DNA of 64,000 nt from Vibrio sp. LaRot3 (GCF_027587025.1 NZ_JAPPTI010000001.1:806001-870000); one strand, 5' to 3'. Positions 18,205-28,234 are shown, counted from the first letter of the stretch. Translations and numbers: made by a program. Notes: generated from the letters alone by a model not told the origin.

Positions 18205-19495
18205 TCACAGACTCATTGTTAATAGAAGTTGGTTTGGTATTACCTGATGTTTGGTTGGATTTTTCTGAGTGGTTGTCCCAGATAAATCGCGGATCAAAAC
18301 TTTCTGCGGCTAACATGGTTAATATCACAACAAAGCCGAAAGCGACAGCGCCATAACCCGGTGTAAAATCAAGGATTTGACCGCGGTCAACTAAGGTCAT
18401 CATGATCGATATAACAAACAGATCCATCATTGACCATTTGCCGATCCATTTCACAACAAAGTAGATAATCATCCTTTGACGGTGAAATATTTGTCGTTTG
18501 AAGTGGGCCGCTAACAAGATATAAGCGAGGCCGAGGATTTTGGCGACCGGGACGACGATACTGGCGACAAATATAATGATGGCAATGCCTGTCATTCCGT
18601 TTTTCACCAAGGCTGCAACACCGGAGAAGATGGTGTCTTCTAGCCGCTTGCCGTTAGTAAGCAAAATGGAAATCGGGATTAAGTTAGCAGGGAAAATAGC
18701 AATGGACGCTGCAATTAAATACGCCCACGTTTTTTGTATGGATTGGGGCGCACGGTGGAATAAAGGTGTATCGCATCGGACACATTGCTCAGCTTCTGGT
18801 TGAGAAAGATGGCATGTGGTGCAGTGTATGTTTTTTTGCTGAAACTCAAAGCTGCGCTCGCTCTGGTAACTCTCCCAATAGCGACGGATACTGACTCGGC
18901 TTACAAGTAGTACGGTGAAGAGTTGCAGTAGTATCAGACCGTATAATCCGGGACCGACGAAGATGTCAGAGTAATCCTGTAACTTAAAACATGAGATAGC
19001 AACGCTAATTAGGAATACATCTATCATCACCCAGTGCTTGAGATGCTGGATTATCCAGAGTGATGTTTTTAGTAGTTTAAAATGGTGGAACTTAAGGGCA
19101 GCATGCGCACTGACTACGGCTGAGCAGACTAGAAGTGGCGCAATCGAGCTGCAAAAGAAAATCAGCAAAGATAAAAACACGAAGCCTTCGCCAAACAGAG
19201 TAAATACGCCTGATGGCAATGTTGCTGGGATCATCACACCAAATAGACGAATACTGATAAATTCGAAAAAGTGTGAAGGGATAAATAGCAGCAAACATGT
19301 TAATGCAATCGCTAGGTTACCAGAAAGGGAAGGTTGCCCCCCGCGATAGAGTTGAGTGCCACAGCGAGGGCAGTAAGCGCTTTTTCCACGCTTAACTTCG
19401 ACAATGCCAATAGGTAACTCGCACCCTTGGCAAAGACGAGTAGTCGAAGTAATTGGAGGCGCAGATTGATGACGCTCTTGCTTTGGAGAGCTCAT
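18197..19495 (-). CDS. letA: LetA, PqiA-family membrane partner of LetB
   Basis: A 432-residue integral membrane protein of the PqiA/LetA family with two homologous halves, each starting with a zinc-ribbon-like cysteine set: CQGCELP...CPRCGTQL near the N-terminus and CTTCHLS...CVRCDTPL near residue 225. Each half then has about four transmembrane helices. LetA works with LetB to move lipids across the envelope. The order letA-letB with 8 bp overlap, next to rsmF and near msrC, is the E. coli yebS-yebT arrangement. Confidence 0.92.
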   Translation of the reverse strand: MSSPKQERHQSAPPITSTTRLCQGCELPIGIVEVKRGKSAYCPRCGTQLYRGGQPSLSGNLAIALTCLLLFIPSHFFEFISIRLFGVMIPATLPSGVFTLFGEGFVFLSLLIFFCSSIAPLLVCSAVVSAHAALKFHHFKLLKTSLWIIQHLKHWVMIDVFLISVAISCFKLQDYSDIFVGPGLYGLILLQLFTVLLVSRVSIRRYWESYQSERSFEFQQKNIHCTTCHLSQPEAEQCVRCDTPLFHRAPQSIQKTWAYLIAASIAIFPANLIPISILLTNGKRLEDTIFSGVAALVKNGMTGIAIIIFVASIVVPVAKILGLAYILLAAHFKRQIFHRQRMIIYFVVKWIGKWSMMDLFVISIMMTLVDRGQILDFTPGYGAVAFGFVVILTMLAAESFDPRFIWDNHSEKSNQTSGNTKPTSINNESVNE

Positions 19496-19531
19496 AAACG
19501 CTCTCCGACAAGATACTGCGAAAGGAGAACG

Positions 19532-21328
19532 TTACGCGTGTGATTGAATCGCGCCATATAAGGTTTGGTATAAGCCTTGTTGTTCAACTAATTCTCCGTG
19601 CGTTCCCGTTTGGGTAACCTGACCATCTTCTAATACGTAAATCAAATCGGCTTGTTTCACCGCCGATAAGCGGTGAGCAACAATTAAGGTGGTGCGCCCA
19701 TTGAGAAACTCATTCAGTGTTTTATGCAGCGCGGCTTCTGTCGCGGTATCAAGCGCTGATGTTGCTTCGTCCAAAATGACGAATTTCGGGTCGCTCAATA
19801 TCATTCTCGCAATCGCTAAGCGCTGACGCTGGCCACCAGACAAACGAATACCATTGCGACCAATTTGCGTTTCTAGACCGTCACTAAGTTGAGTGATAAC
19901 GTCTTGCATCTGCGCTACTTCAAGCGCTTGCCATAACTGCTCATCATTATAGTGACCACCAAGGGTCAAATTATGCCTTAAGCTGTCATTAAATAGTATA
20001 GGTTGTTGTAATACCACCGCTATCTGATCACGAATTACATCAAAACTGATTGCCTCGGTCGGTTGGTGGTTGAACAAAATGGTTCCTGAGTTTTGTCTAT
20101 ATACACCAATCAATAGCTGTATTAATGTTGACTTGCCGCCACCACTTGCGCCAACCAACGCGACTTTTTTACCTGCTGGGATATGTAACGACAGGTTATT
20201 GAGAACCTTGCTCTCTTGATTGTAGGAAAAGTCGATGTTGTTGAGCTGCACATCCACTTCTTGGCCTTGTACAAATGGGTTTACCTTGCTCGGCGGGCGG
20301 TGTTCTTCTTCTAGGTCGAGTAATGTATTGATGCGGCCAAGAGCGGCTTTGGCGCTATACCAAGAAAACTGAATGCCAAGTAGTTCTTGTACTGGGCCTA
20401 ACATAAACCACAAGTAACCAAAGACGGCAACAATTTGGCCAATGGTTAAATCGCTAAACAGCACCATTAACATCGCGATGGCACGAAACAACTCAAAGCC
20501 TAACAAGAATAATAGGAATGAAACTCGGCCAGCAGCCTCAGACTGCCATGCGTATTTATCCGCATCTTGACGAACTTGATCAGCTTGTTGCTTTAATTGA
20601 TTTAAGAACTCTTTCTCGCGGTTCGCAGCGCGTAATTGATAGATGCCATCTAAGGTTTCTACTAAACGGTTCTGAAAGCGCTCAAAAGATTGGTTTTCTC
20701 GTTTTTTAAGGTGCTTAACTTTACTTCCGAGCTTACGAGAAAAGTAGATAACTACAGGGTTAACCAGCAGAATAAATAGCCCTAATCGCCACTCCAGCCA
20801 AAGCAAAACCCCGGCGGTGCCAATTACAGTAAACAAGCTAATTAGAAATTTACTCAGCGTAGACCCAATAAATTGGTCAATGGTTTCTATATCAGTGATC
20901 AGGTGAGCATTGATGCCGCCACTTCCACGCGTCTCGTATTGACGAATACTAATGCGTCCCAGTTTTTCTATCATCTTAACGCGCATCTGATAGGTAATGG
21001 TCTTAGACACTAGAGTAAATTGACGGCTTTGTAGAATGTTGAGTACTTGGCTACCTGAGCGCATCAAGATAACCAAAAACAGCGTAAAGAAGATGTAACC
21101 TGTTGGTGTTTGAATAGAGTCGGGTAGAACCATGTTCATCAGCTCTAGCCCGGTCGCTGGTTTGTTGAGTAAGACCTCGTCAACCATTAAAGGCATTAAC
21201 AGTGGGATAGGCACGCTGATTAAGGTGGCCACAACCGCGATGAAATTAGCAAACAACAGCTTGGACTTGTGTGTTTTTACTTGTGTTATCAGCCAAGAAC
21301 GGCTAATAGTGTTGGTCTGACTACTCAT
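19532..21328 (-). CDS. ABC exporter, fused permease and ATPase
   Basis: A 598-residue half-transporter of the MsbA/lipid-peptide exporter type: residues 1-330 are a six-helix type-1 exporter domain, residues 345-590 the nucleotide-binding domain. Walker A GASGGGKST, Q-loop VLQQPILF, signature LSGGQRQRLAIAR, Walker B FVILDEATSALD and H-loop VAHRLS are all intact, so a homodimer could hydrolyse ATP. The substrate is not evident. No protease domain or adjacent export partner is present, and it is not MsbA itself by sequence. It sits between msrC (divergent) and letA (37 bp downstream), an insertion relative to the E. coli order. Confidence 0.88.
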   Translation of the reverse strand: MSSQTNTISRSWLITQVKTHKSKLLFANFIAVVATLISVPIPLLMPLMVDEVLLNKPATGLELMNMVLPDSIQTPTGYIFFTLFLVILMRSGSQVLNILQSRQFTLVSKTITYQMRVKMIEKLGRISIRQYETRGSGGINAHLITDIETIDQFIGSTLSKFLISLFTVIGTAGVLLWLEWRLGLFILLVNPVVIYFSRKLGSKVKHLKKRENQSFERFQNRLVETLDGIYQLRAANREKEFLNQLKQQADQVRQDADKYAWQSEAAGRVSFLLFLLGFELFRAIAMLMVLFSDLTIGQIVAVFGYLWFMLGPVQELLGIQFSWYSAKAALGRINTLLDLEEEHRPPSKVNPFVQGQEVDVQLNNIDFSYNQESKVLNNLSLHIPAGKKVALVGASGGGKSTLIQLLIGVYRQNSGTILFNHQPTEAISFDVIRDQIAVVLQQPILFNDSLRHNLTLGGHYNDEQLWQALEVAQMQDVITQLSDGLETQIGRNGIRLSGGQRQRLAIARMILSDPKFVILDEATSALDTATEAALHKTLNEFLNGRTTLIVAHRLSAVKQADLIYVLEDGQVTQTGTHGELVEQQGLYQTLYGAIQSHA

Positions 21329-21441
21329 TGAAGTGATAATGCTTATTATTCTGAATGTGCGGCATTGTACGTAGATTCATCAGAGAAGTCTCTTTGGATT
21401 TAATAGGGAAATACCCCAAGAAGTCATTTAGTGGGAATATA

Positions 21442-21915
21442 ATGAAAATAGAACATTACCAGCGACTTACCAAACAAGCTGTCGCGCTTTTGGAATCTGA
21501 AACCAATCTTATCGCCAACCTTTCTAACCTTAGCGCACTGCTCAACATGGAGCTTGAGCACCTTAATTGGGTCGGTTTCTATTTGATGGATGGGGACGAA
21601 TTAGTATTAGGGCCTTTCCAAGGTAAGCCTGCGTGTGTGCGCATTCCGGTAGGACGTGGCGTTTGTGGCACTGCTGTGGCGACGAACCAAGTTCAACGCG
21701 TTTTTGATGTGCATGAATTTGAAGGTCATATCGCTTGTGATGCAGAGAGTAATTCGGAAATTGTTATTCCGTTTTCTATTGATGGTAAAGTAGCGGGTGT
21801 ACTCGATATCGACAGTCCAAAAATTGGTCGATTTAGCGAAGTTGATGAGCAAGGATTAACGTTTTTGATGACTGAAGTTGAAAAGCTGCTTAATTCACAC
21901 GCTATCAAGGCATAA
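21442..21915 (+). CDS. msrC: Free methionine-(R)-sulfoxide reductase
   Basis: A 157-residue GAF-domain enzyme (fRMsr, YebR) that reduces free L-methionine-(R)-sulfoxide. The three redox cysteines of the family are present: C65 in GKPACVRIPV, C75 in GRGVCGTAV and C99 in GHIACDAES. The start MKIEHYQRLTKQ at 21442 is chosen by family length and the preceding GGGAA; the frame is open upstream to 21355. It is divergent from the ABC exporter and lies before proQ, in the same neighbourhood as in E. coli. Confidence 0.92.
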   Translation: MKIEHYQRLTKQAVALLESETNLIANLSNLSALLNMELEHLNWVGFYLMDGDELVLGPFQGKPACVRIPVGRGVCGTAVATNQVQRVFDVHEFEGHIACDAESNSEIVIPFSIDGKVAGVLDIDSPKIGRFSEVDEQGLTFLMTEVEKLLNSHAIKA

Positions 21916-21952
21916 ATTAGCGCTAGACTGTGGTTTTTCGCTTTCAGGTCAC

Positions 21953-21958
21953 TATAAT
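21953..21958 (+). promoter_or_regulatory. Probable -10 element upstream of proQ
   Basis: TATAAT 56 bp before the proQ start, in the msrC-proQ gap. No good -35 hexamer is visible, so this is a weak call. Confidence 0.4.
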
Positions 21959-22013
21959 ACGTGAAATATTTATCTTAATGCTCGCGGAAAGTCCGCAATA
22001 ACCAGGAACCCAC

Positions 22014-22643
22014 ATGGAAAACACTGAAAAGTTAAAAAACAGCAAAGAAGTTATCGCATATATTGCTGAATGTTTCCCTAAGTGCTTTACTTTAGAAGGT
22101 GAAGCAAAGCCACTTAAAATTGGTATTTTTCAAGATCTTGCGGATCGTTTATCAGACGACCCTAAAGTAAGTAAGACACAGCTTCGTGCAGCGTTAAGAC
22201 AATACACTTCATCATGGCGTTACCTACACGGTGTTAAGCCTGGTGCAGTACGTGTAGATTTAGACGGTAACCCTTGTGGTGAACTAGAAGAAGAACACGT
22301 TGAACACGCTAAAACAGCACTAGCTGAAAGCAAAGCGAAAGTACAAGCGCGTAAGAAAGAGCAAGCTCAAAAAGCTCGTGAAGAAGGTAAAGCGAAAGCG
22401 AAACCAGCTAGCAAGAAGCCTCAAGCTCGTCGCCCACAAGCGAAATCTGCGCCTAAAGCTAAAAAGCCAGTGGAAACACGTGCACTAACTGCTGAAGAAG
22501 TAAAAGTTGGCAATGACGTTAACGTGAACATGGGCAAAGGAAACATGGCTGCGACTATCGTAGAAATCAATAAGGAAGATGTGCGAGTTCAACTGTCTAA
22601 CGGCCTTCAAATGGTTGTGAAAGCGGAGCACCTGCGCGCATAA
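22014..22643 (+). CDS. proQ: RNA chaperone ProQ
   Basis: A 209-residue ProQ/FinO RNA-binding protein. Residues 1-120 are the FinO domain ([45 protein letters not shown]), residues 115-160 a Lys/Ala/Arg-rich unstructured linker, and residues 165-209 a Tudor/KOW-like C-terminal domain ([20 protein letters not shown]). It binds structured small RNAs and mRNA 3' ends. prc follows after 17 bp, so the two are probably cotranscribed as in E. coli. Confidence 0.95.
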   Translation: MENTEKLKNSKEVIAYIAECFPKCFTLEGEAKPLKIGIFQDLADRLSDDPKVSKTQLRAALRQYTSSWRYLHGVKPGAVRVDLDGNPCGELEEEHVEHAKTALAESKAKVQARKKEQAQKAREEGKAKAKPASKKPQARRPQAKSAPKAKKPVETRALTAEEVKVGNDVNVNMGKGNMAATIVEINKEDVRVQLSNGLQMVVKAEHLRA

Positions 22644-22660
22644 AGGAGAATCTCCTACGC

Positions 22661-24655
22661 ATGAAATGCCGTTTAAACTTTTCGCTGATTGCTGCTAGCC
22701 TTGCGCTAGCAGCATCACCAGCACAAGCTCTCGAAGCAAACATCGAGTTAAAAGACCTACCTGTTCTCGCGCCTGAAGCGCAACATGAACCAGCTAGCAA
22801 ACGAGTTACCTCCCGATTCACTCGCTCCCATTACAAACACTTCACTCTTGACGACGAATTCTCACAAGCGATTTTCGAACGTTACGTTGAATTGCTAGAT
22901 TACAACCGCAACATCTTCACTCAAGCAGATATTGACGGCTTTTCTAAGTGGGCGACTCAAATTGATGATCAGCTAAAATCAGGCGACAACCAAATCGCAT
23001 TCGATATTTACAATGAATCAATGAAGCGTCGATACCAGCGTTTTCAATACGCACTTTCTTTGCTCGATACTGAAATGACTTTCGATACTGATGAATCGAT
23101 TGAATTGGATCGAAGTGAAGCGGCGTGGCCGAAAGATACTACTGAGCTTAATGAGCTGTGGCGTAAACGTGTTAAATACGATGCGCTTAACTTAAAGCTA
23201 ACTGGCAAAGATTGGGACGAAATCAAAGAGGTGTTGGGTAAGCGTTACAACAATGCGTTGAAACGTTTAAGCCAAACACATAATGAAGATGTGTTCCAAC
23301 TTTACATTAATGCCTTTGCCCGTGAAGTTGACCCTCATACCAGTTATCTATCACCACGCAGTGCCGATCAGTTCCAACAGGAGATGAACTTATCTCTCGA
23401 AGGGATTGGTGCAGTATTGCAAATGACCGACGACTATACAGTGATTCGCTCTTTAGTCGCTGGTGGCCCAGCATCGAAGAGCAAACAAATTGCCGAAGGT
23501 GACCGCATTATCAGTGTTGGTCAAGAAGGCGAAGAGATGGTCGATGTGATTGGTTGGCGTTTGGATGATGTTGTTCAGCTAATCAAAGGCCCGAAAGGCA
23601 CAACGGTTAAACTTGAAATCTTGCCAGAAGGTAAAGATGCCAAGAGTGAAGTTATTTCGATTGTTCGTGACAAAGTTCGCCTAGAAGATCGCGCAGTTAA
23701 ATCTGAGTTGATTGAAAAAGACGGTAAGAAAATTGGTGTGCTTGAAGTACCTAGTTTCTACGTTGGGTTAGCAAAAGACACGAACAAGCTGATAAATGAG
23801 CTTAAAGAGAAGAAAGTTGACGGTATCATTGTAGACCTACGTAATAACGGTGGTGGTGCACTGACTGAAGCAACTGCCTTAACGGGCTTGTTTATCGAAA
23901 GTGGCCCGGTTGTTCAGGTTCGTGATTCTTATGGTCGTGTGAGTGTTAACTCAGACACAGATGGCGAGATTAGCTATCAAGGGCCATTGACTGTTCTGAT
24001 CAATCGCTACAGCGCGTCGGCTTCTGAAATTTTTGCGGCGGCTTTACAAGACTATGGTCGTGCCATTGTTTTAGGTGAAAACTCGTTTGGTAAAGGTACG
24101 GTTCAGCAACACCGCTCATTGAATCATATTTATGATTTATATGAGAAAGAGCTGGGTTACGTGCAATTTACTATTCAGAAGTTCTACCGTATTGATGGCG
24201 GTAGCACCCAGAACAAAGGTGTCGCACCAGATATCGCTTATCCAACGCCGGTTGACCCAAGTGAAACGGGTGAAAGCGTTGAAGATAATGCGTTGCCTTG
24301 GGACAGCATTGCTAAAGCGAAATATGATGAGTTACAGCGTAACGATAAGTTAATCGCTCAGCTTTCGGCTTCACATCAAGCGCGTATTGCTAATGACCTA
24401 GAGTTTGGTTTCATTAATCAAGACATCGAGCGTTACAAAGCAGAAAAAGAAGACAATTCGATTTCTCTTAATGAAAAAGAACGTAAGAAAATGAGTGATG
24501 AAGCTGATGAGTTGCGTTTGACTCGTATCAACGAACGACAAAAATCTCAGCAATTAGAGCCGTTTAAGTCTTTAGATGATGTGCCAAAAGACTACGAAGC
24601 ACCAGATGCATATTTAGATGAATCGGTTGCTATCATGGTTGATATGCTGAAATAG
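22661..24655 (+). CDS. prc: Tail-specific periplasmic protease Prc
   Basis: A 664-residue periplasmic C-terminal-processing protease (Tsp), which with NlpI degrades MepS and trims PBP3 in E. coli. An N-terminal signal peptide (LNFSLIAASLALAASPAQA) is followed by an N-terminal helical domain, a PDZ domain (about 240-330), and the catalytic S41 domain. The nucleophile is in NRYSASASEIFAAAL near residue 452 and the lysine base in NSFGKGTVQQ near 478. The spacing to proQ is 17 bp with GGAG upstream of the start, and a strong terminator follows. Confidence 0.94.
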   Translation: MKCRLNFSLIAASLALAASPAQALEANIELKDLPVLAPEAQHEPASKRVTSRFTRSHYKHFTLDDEFSQAIFERYVELLDYNRNIFTQADIDGFSKWATQIDDQLKSGDNQIAFDIYNESMKRRYQRFQYALSLLDTEMTFDTDESIELDRSEAAWPKDTTELNELWRKRVKYDALNLKLTGKDWDEIKEVLGKRYNNALKRLSQTHNEDVFQLYINAFAREVDPHTSYLSPRSADQFQQEMNLSLEGIGAVLQMTDDYTVIRSLVAGGPASKSKQIAEGDRIISVGQEGEEMVDVIGWRLDDVVQLIKGPKGTTVKLEILPEGKDAKSEVISIVRDKVRLEDRAVKSELIEKDGKKIGVLEVPSFYVGLAKDTNKLINELKEKKVDGIIVDLRNNGGGALTEATALTGLFIESGPVVQVRDSYGRVSVNSDTDGEISYQGPLTVLINRYSASASEIFAAALQDYGRAIVLGENSFGKGTVQQHRSLNHIYDLYEKELGYVQFTIQKFYRIDGGSTQNKGVAPDIAYPTPVDPSETGESVEDNALPWDSIAKAKYDELQRNDKLIAQLSASHQARIANDLEFGFINQDIERYKAEKEDNSISLNEKERKKMSDEADELRLTRINERQKSQQLEPFKSLDDVPKDYEAPDAYLDESVAIMVDMLK

Positions 24656-24670
24656 TCAGTAGAAAATATT

Positions 24671-24699
24671 AAAAAGCGAGCATTTAGCTCGCTTTTTTT
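24671..24699 (+). terminator. Terminator of proQ-prc
   Basis: Perfect stem AAAAAGCGAGC / GCTCGCTTTTT closing a small ATTTA-type loop, with a T run, 15 bases after the prc stop. Confidence 0.92.
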
Positions 24700-24713
24700 A
24701 TGCAAATAAATAA

Positions 24714-24729
24714 CGTGATATAGATCAAA
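24714..24729 (+). promoter_or_regulatory. CRP/FNR-family binding site candidate
   Basis: CGTGA-N6-TCAAA fits a CRP half-site pair in 8 of 10 bases, and the inner GTGAT-ATAG-ATCAA fits the FNR box TTGAT-N4-ATCAA in 9 of 10. It lies 60 bp before the start of the secreted unknown gene. The sequence alone does not decide between the two regulators. Confidence 0.5.
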
Positions 24730-24788
24730 TTTTTTTAGCTTTCTCGTATAGATGTGCCTACGCTTAAAGAAAAACGAGGGGAAGCACT

Positions 24789-25451
24789 ATGAGATTTTTA
24801 GGGATATTATTGCTTTGTTTCAGCGCATTGACCATGGCTGATGCAAAAAAACAAGCGGATGCGTTAAGCTATTTTGACCAGCCATTCTTGTTGGGAGATT
24901 GGTATTTGGTCAACCCAAATCCTGAAGATTCCCAAGAGAACTTTCTTGCCATCAAACTCACCTTAGACTCTAAATACAATTTTAAAATCGATATTCAGAA
25001 ACGCGATTACACTGTAGACCATTGGGAAGGTTTATACACAGCCAATGATGATACTTTGATTTTAGGTCTAAATACCGATGCCCCTCAGGTTTACAGTTAC
25101 TCGGGCAATCACAACTTACTTAATCTCAATGGCGTTATGTTTACCAAAGCGCTGCCAAATAAGTTAGCCGGAATGTGGTCGAGTGCCCATCTAGCTGGAC
25201 ATGACTTGCTGGGCAGTGAAGTCGACCAAATGGATTTAATCTTACAACCCGATTTTGTATTCCTTTTCAAAGTAAGTAATTCCGACGGCGACGAAGCTAT
25301 TCACAAAGGGGTGTATTACACCGAAGGTGAACACCTTGTTCTAATGTACGAAAAAGGTGAGCACAGTACTCGGTACACATTAAACCGAGACACCTTAACT
25401 ATCGAAACCGAAGAAGGTGGCATGTATGCGGTGCTGAACAGGATAAGATAG
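24789..25451 (+). CDS. Secreted hypothetical protein
   Basis: A 220-residue protein of no family I can name. A signal peptide (MRFLGILLLCFSALTMADA) is followed by an all-beta-looking sequence with two similar halves: LLGDWYLVNPNPED...FKIDIQKRDYTVDHWEGLYT and LAGMWSSAHLAG...FLFKVSNSDGDEAIHKGVYYT. Each half has a GxW start, an F-K strand and a final G-x-Y turn, so it may be a duplicated lipocalin- or META-like small beta domain in the periplasm. The start has GAGGGG at good distance. It has its own promoter region with a CRP/FNR-type box and its own terminator, and is therefore monocistronic. Confidence 0.75.
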   Translation: MRFLGILLLCFSALTMADAKKQADALSYFDQPFLLGDWYLVNPNPEDSQENFLAIKLTLDSKYNFKIDIQKRDYTVDHWEGLYTANDDTLILGLNTDAPQVYSYSGNHNLLNLNGVMFTKALPNKLAGMWSSAHLAGHDLLGSEVDQMDLILQPDFVFLFKVSNSDGDEAIHKGVYYTEGEHLVLMYEKGEHSTRYTLNRDTLTIETEEGGMYAVLNRIR

Positions 25452-25507
25452 TTTTGCCATTTGATTGAAAATTAGTCAGACCGTTTATGGTTAGACGCGT
25501 TTACAGT

Positions 25508-25547
25508 AAAAAAGCGAGGTAATTGTTGAGAATGCCTCGTTTTTTTG
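25508..25547 (+). terminator. Terminator of the secreted unknown gene
   Basis: AAAAAAGCGAGG and CCTCGTTTTTTT separated by about 14 bases; the central stem is short (CGAGG/CCTCG) but extended by the A/T tracts. Confidence 0.65.
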
Positions 25548-25606
25548 TTTGTTGAGAGGTAAGCTAGTTCAACAAAAAATTTAACATCAAATAGAAGGAT
25601 TTAGAC

Positions 25607-28210
25607 ATGGCTCAAGCTCCTCAAGCCAAATACCGCAAAGACTATCAGTCTCCGTCTCATACCATTACCGATATTGACTTAACTTTCGATTTATTCGATA
25701 CAGCCAGCATCGTGACTGCGGTTTCAAAAGTCGAACAATTAGCCGAGAGTACGAGTTTAGAGTTAGACGGTGATGGTCTGATTTTAAAAAGTCTACTGGT
25801 TAACGGCGAAGCATGGAGTGACTATCAAGAAGTCGAGGGCGGTCTGCATATCCACCAGCTACCAACGCAATTTGAATTAACGGTAGTGACTGAAGTTAAT
25901 CCTGAAGCGAATACGCTTCTAGAAGGTTTATACAAATCTGGCGGTGCTTTTTGTACGCAATGTGAAGCGGAAGGATTCCGTCGCATTACGTTTTATTTAG
26001 ATCGTCCAGATGTGTTAGCAAAGTACACCACTAAAGTCATTGCCGATAAAGCGTACCCATACTTGCTAAGTAATGGTAACCGTATTGCGGAAGGCGAATT
26101 AGACAACGGTCGTCACTGGGTTCAGTGGCAAGACCCACATCCAAAACCAGCATACCTATTTGCGCTAGTAGCAGGTGATTTTGATGTGTTGCGTGATAAA
26201 TACGTGACTCAGTCTGGTCGCAATGTTGATCTTGAAATCTTTGTTGATAAAGGCAACCTTGACCGCGCTAATCATGCAATGGTTTCTTTGATCAACTCAA
26301 TGAAGTGGGACGAAGAGCGTTTCGGTCTTGAATACGACTTAGACATCTACATGGTTGTTGCGGTTGATTTCTTCAACATGGGTGCGATGGAGAACAAAGG
26401 CCTTAACGTCTTTAACTCTAAATTTGTTTTAGCGAATGACCAAACGGCAACGGATACCGATTACCTAGGTATTGAAGCGGTTATTGGCCATGAGTATTTC
26501 CATAACTGGACGGGTAACCGCGTGACATGTCGCGATTGGTTCCAGCTAAGCTTGAAAGAAGGTTTAACGGTATTCCGTGATCAAGAATTTTCTTCAGATT
26601 TAGGCTCTCGTGCAGTAAACCGAATTAACAATGTTCGTATTATTCGTGGCCCTCAGTTTGCGGAAGATGCGAGCCCAATGTCACATCCAATCCGTCCTGA
26701 AAAAGTGATTGAGATGAACAACTTCTACACGTTAACCGTGTACGAAAAGGGCAGTGAAATCATTCGTATGTACCATACGTTATTGGGCGAAGAAGGTTTC
26801 CAGAAAGGTATGAAGCTTTACTTCGAACGCCATGATGGTACTGCTGCAACGTGTGAAGATTTCGTTAGCGCGATGGAAGATGCAACAGGCGTGGATTTGA
26901 AACAGTTCCGTTTGTGGTACAGCCAATCAGGTACACCAACGGTCAAAGTCACCAGCGACTATGATGCAGACCAAAAAACATACGCACTGACTGTTGAGCA
27001 ATCAACTGAACCAACACACGATCAAAAAGAGAAGCAACCACTGCATATTCCTTTTGATATCGAGCTCTATGCACCAAACGGTGATGTTATTGAGTTACGC
27101 TGTAACGGTGAAAAAGTACATAATGTTCTGGATGTTACTGAAGCTAAACAAACGTTTGTGTTTGAAAACGTTGAGCAGCTACCAGTACCTTCATTACTAC
27201 GAGAGTTCTCTGCGCCAGTTAAACTGGAATACGATTACAGTGATGAAGAACTTACATTCTTGATGGTTCATGCTCGCAACGAATTTGCACGTTGGGATGC
27301 TGGCCAAATGTTGTTGGCGAAATACATTCGTTCGAATGTTATCGCAGTGCAAGCCAATGAAGAGGTTGCGCTACCTGAAGCCGTTGTCGATGCGTTCCGC
27401 GGCGTGTTGTTGAGTGATTCATTAGAGCCTGCATTTATTGCAGAAGTTCTATCATTACCAAGTTTCAATGAAGTGTCAGGTTGGTATAAAACTGTCGACG
27501 TTGATGCGGTAGCGAAAGTATTGAAAGCAATCAAAGTGAAATTGGCGATTGCTTTAGAAGATGAGTTGAGTGCCATTTACCACAGCTTGTCTCAGCAAGA
27601 GTACAGTATTGATCATGCTGCAATTGGTCAGCGCTCTCTGCGTAACATCGCGTTGGCATATCTTGCTTACACTGAGCAAGGCAACGCTTTGGCTGAAAAG
27701 CAGTACCAAGTTGCTAACAACATGACTGACACTATTGCGGCTATGTCTGCTGCCAACAGTGCGAAGTTAGCGTGCCGCGAAACACTAATGGCTGATTACA
27801 GTGACAAGTGGAAACACGATGGTCTAGTTATGGACAAGTGGTTTGCGCTGCAAGGCACGAACCCTGCCAACAATGTGTTGGAAGTTATCAAGCAGAGCAT
27901 GAACCACGAAGCGTTCAGCTTGAAAAATCCAAACCGTACTCGCAGTTTAGTGGGCTCGTTCTTAAATATGAACCCTGTTCACTTCCATGCGAAAGATGGT
28001 TCGGGTTACCAGTTCGCAGGTGAAATTTTGCGTGAGCTAAATAGCAGTAACCCACAAGTTGCTTCGCGTTTAGTTGACCCACTGCTAAAACTTGGTAAAT
28101 ATGATGAACATCGTCAGGCGTTAATTAAGCAAGAGCTTGAAAAGCTGAAAGCGATGGATAACTTAGCGAAAGACTTGTTCGAAAAAGTAACAAAAGCGCT
28201 AGAATCTTAG
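25607..28210 (+). CDS. pepN: Aminopeptidase N
   Basis: An 867-residue M1-family zinc aminopeptidase that removes N-terminal residues from cytoplasmic peptides. The exopeptidase motif GAMEN (in FFNMGAMENKGLNVF) and the zinc site VIGHEYFHNWTGNR (histidines near 295 and 299, second-shell glutamate in LKEGLTVFRDQEFS) are intact. DUF3458 Ig-like and helical C-terminal domains follow, giving the gammaproteobacterial length. It is followed by a terminator and the DUF2835 gene. Confidence 0.96.
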   Translation: MAQAPQAKYRKDYQSPSHTITDIDLTFDLFDTASIVTAVSKVEQLAESTSLELDGDGLILKSLLVNGEAWSDYQEVEGGLHIHQLPTQFELTVVTEVNPEANTLLEGLYKSGGAFCTQCEAEGFRRITFYLDRPDVLAKYTTKVIADKAYPYLLSNGNRIAEGELDNGRHWVQWQDPHPKPAYLFALVAGDFDVLRDKYVTQSGRNVDLEIFVDKGNLDRANHAMVSLINSMKWDEERFGLEYDLDIYMVVAVDFFNMGAMENKGLNVFNSKFVLANDQTATDTDYLGIEAVIGHEYFHNWTGNRVTCRDWFQLSLKEGLTVFRDQEFSSDLGSRAVNRINNVRIIRGPQFAEDASPMSHPIRPEKVIEMNNFYTLTVYEKGSEIIRMYHTLLGEEGFQKGMKLYFERHDGTAATCEDFVSAMEDATGVDLKQFRLWYSQSGTPTVKVTSDYDADQKTYALTVEQSTEPTHDQKEKQPLHIPFDIELYAPNGDVIELRCNGEKVHNVLDVTEAKQTFVFENVEQLPVPSLLREFSAPVKLEYDYSDEELTFLMVHARNEFARWDAGQMLLAKYIRSNVIAVQANEEVALPEAVVDAFRGVLLSDSLEPAFIAEVLSLPSFNEVSGWYKTVDVDAVAKVLKAIKVKLAIALEDELSAIYHSLSQQEYSIDHAAIGQRSLRNIALAYLAYTEQGNALAEKQYQVANNMTDTIAAMSAANSAKLACRETLMADYSDKWKHDGLVMDKWFALQGTNPANNVLEVIKQSMNHEAFSLKNPNRTRSLVGSFLNMNPVHFHAKDGSGYQFAGEILRELNSSNPQVASRLVDPLLKLGKYDEHRQALIKQELEKLKAMDNLAKDLFEKVTKALES

Positions 28211-28234
28211 TCAAACAGCTCAAGCATTAGTCTA

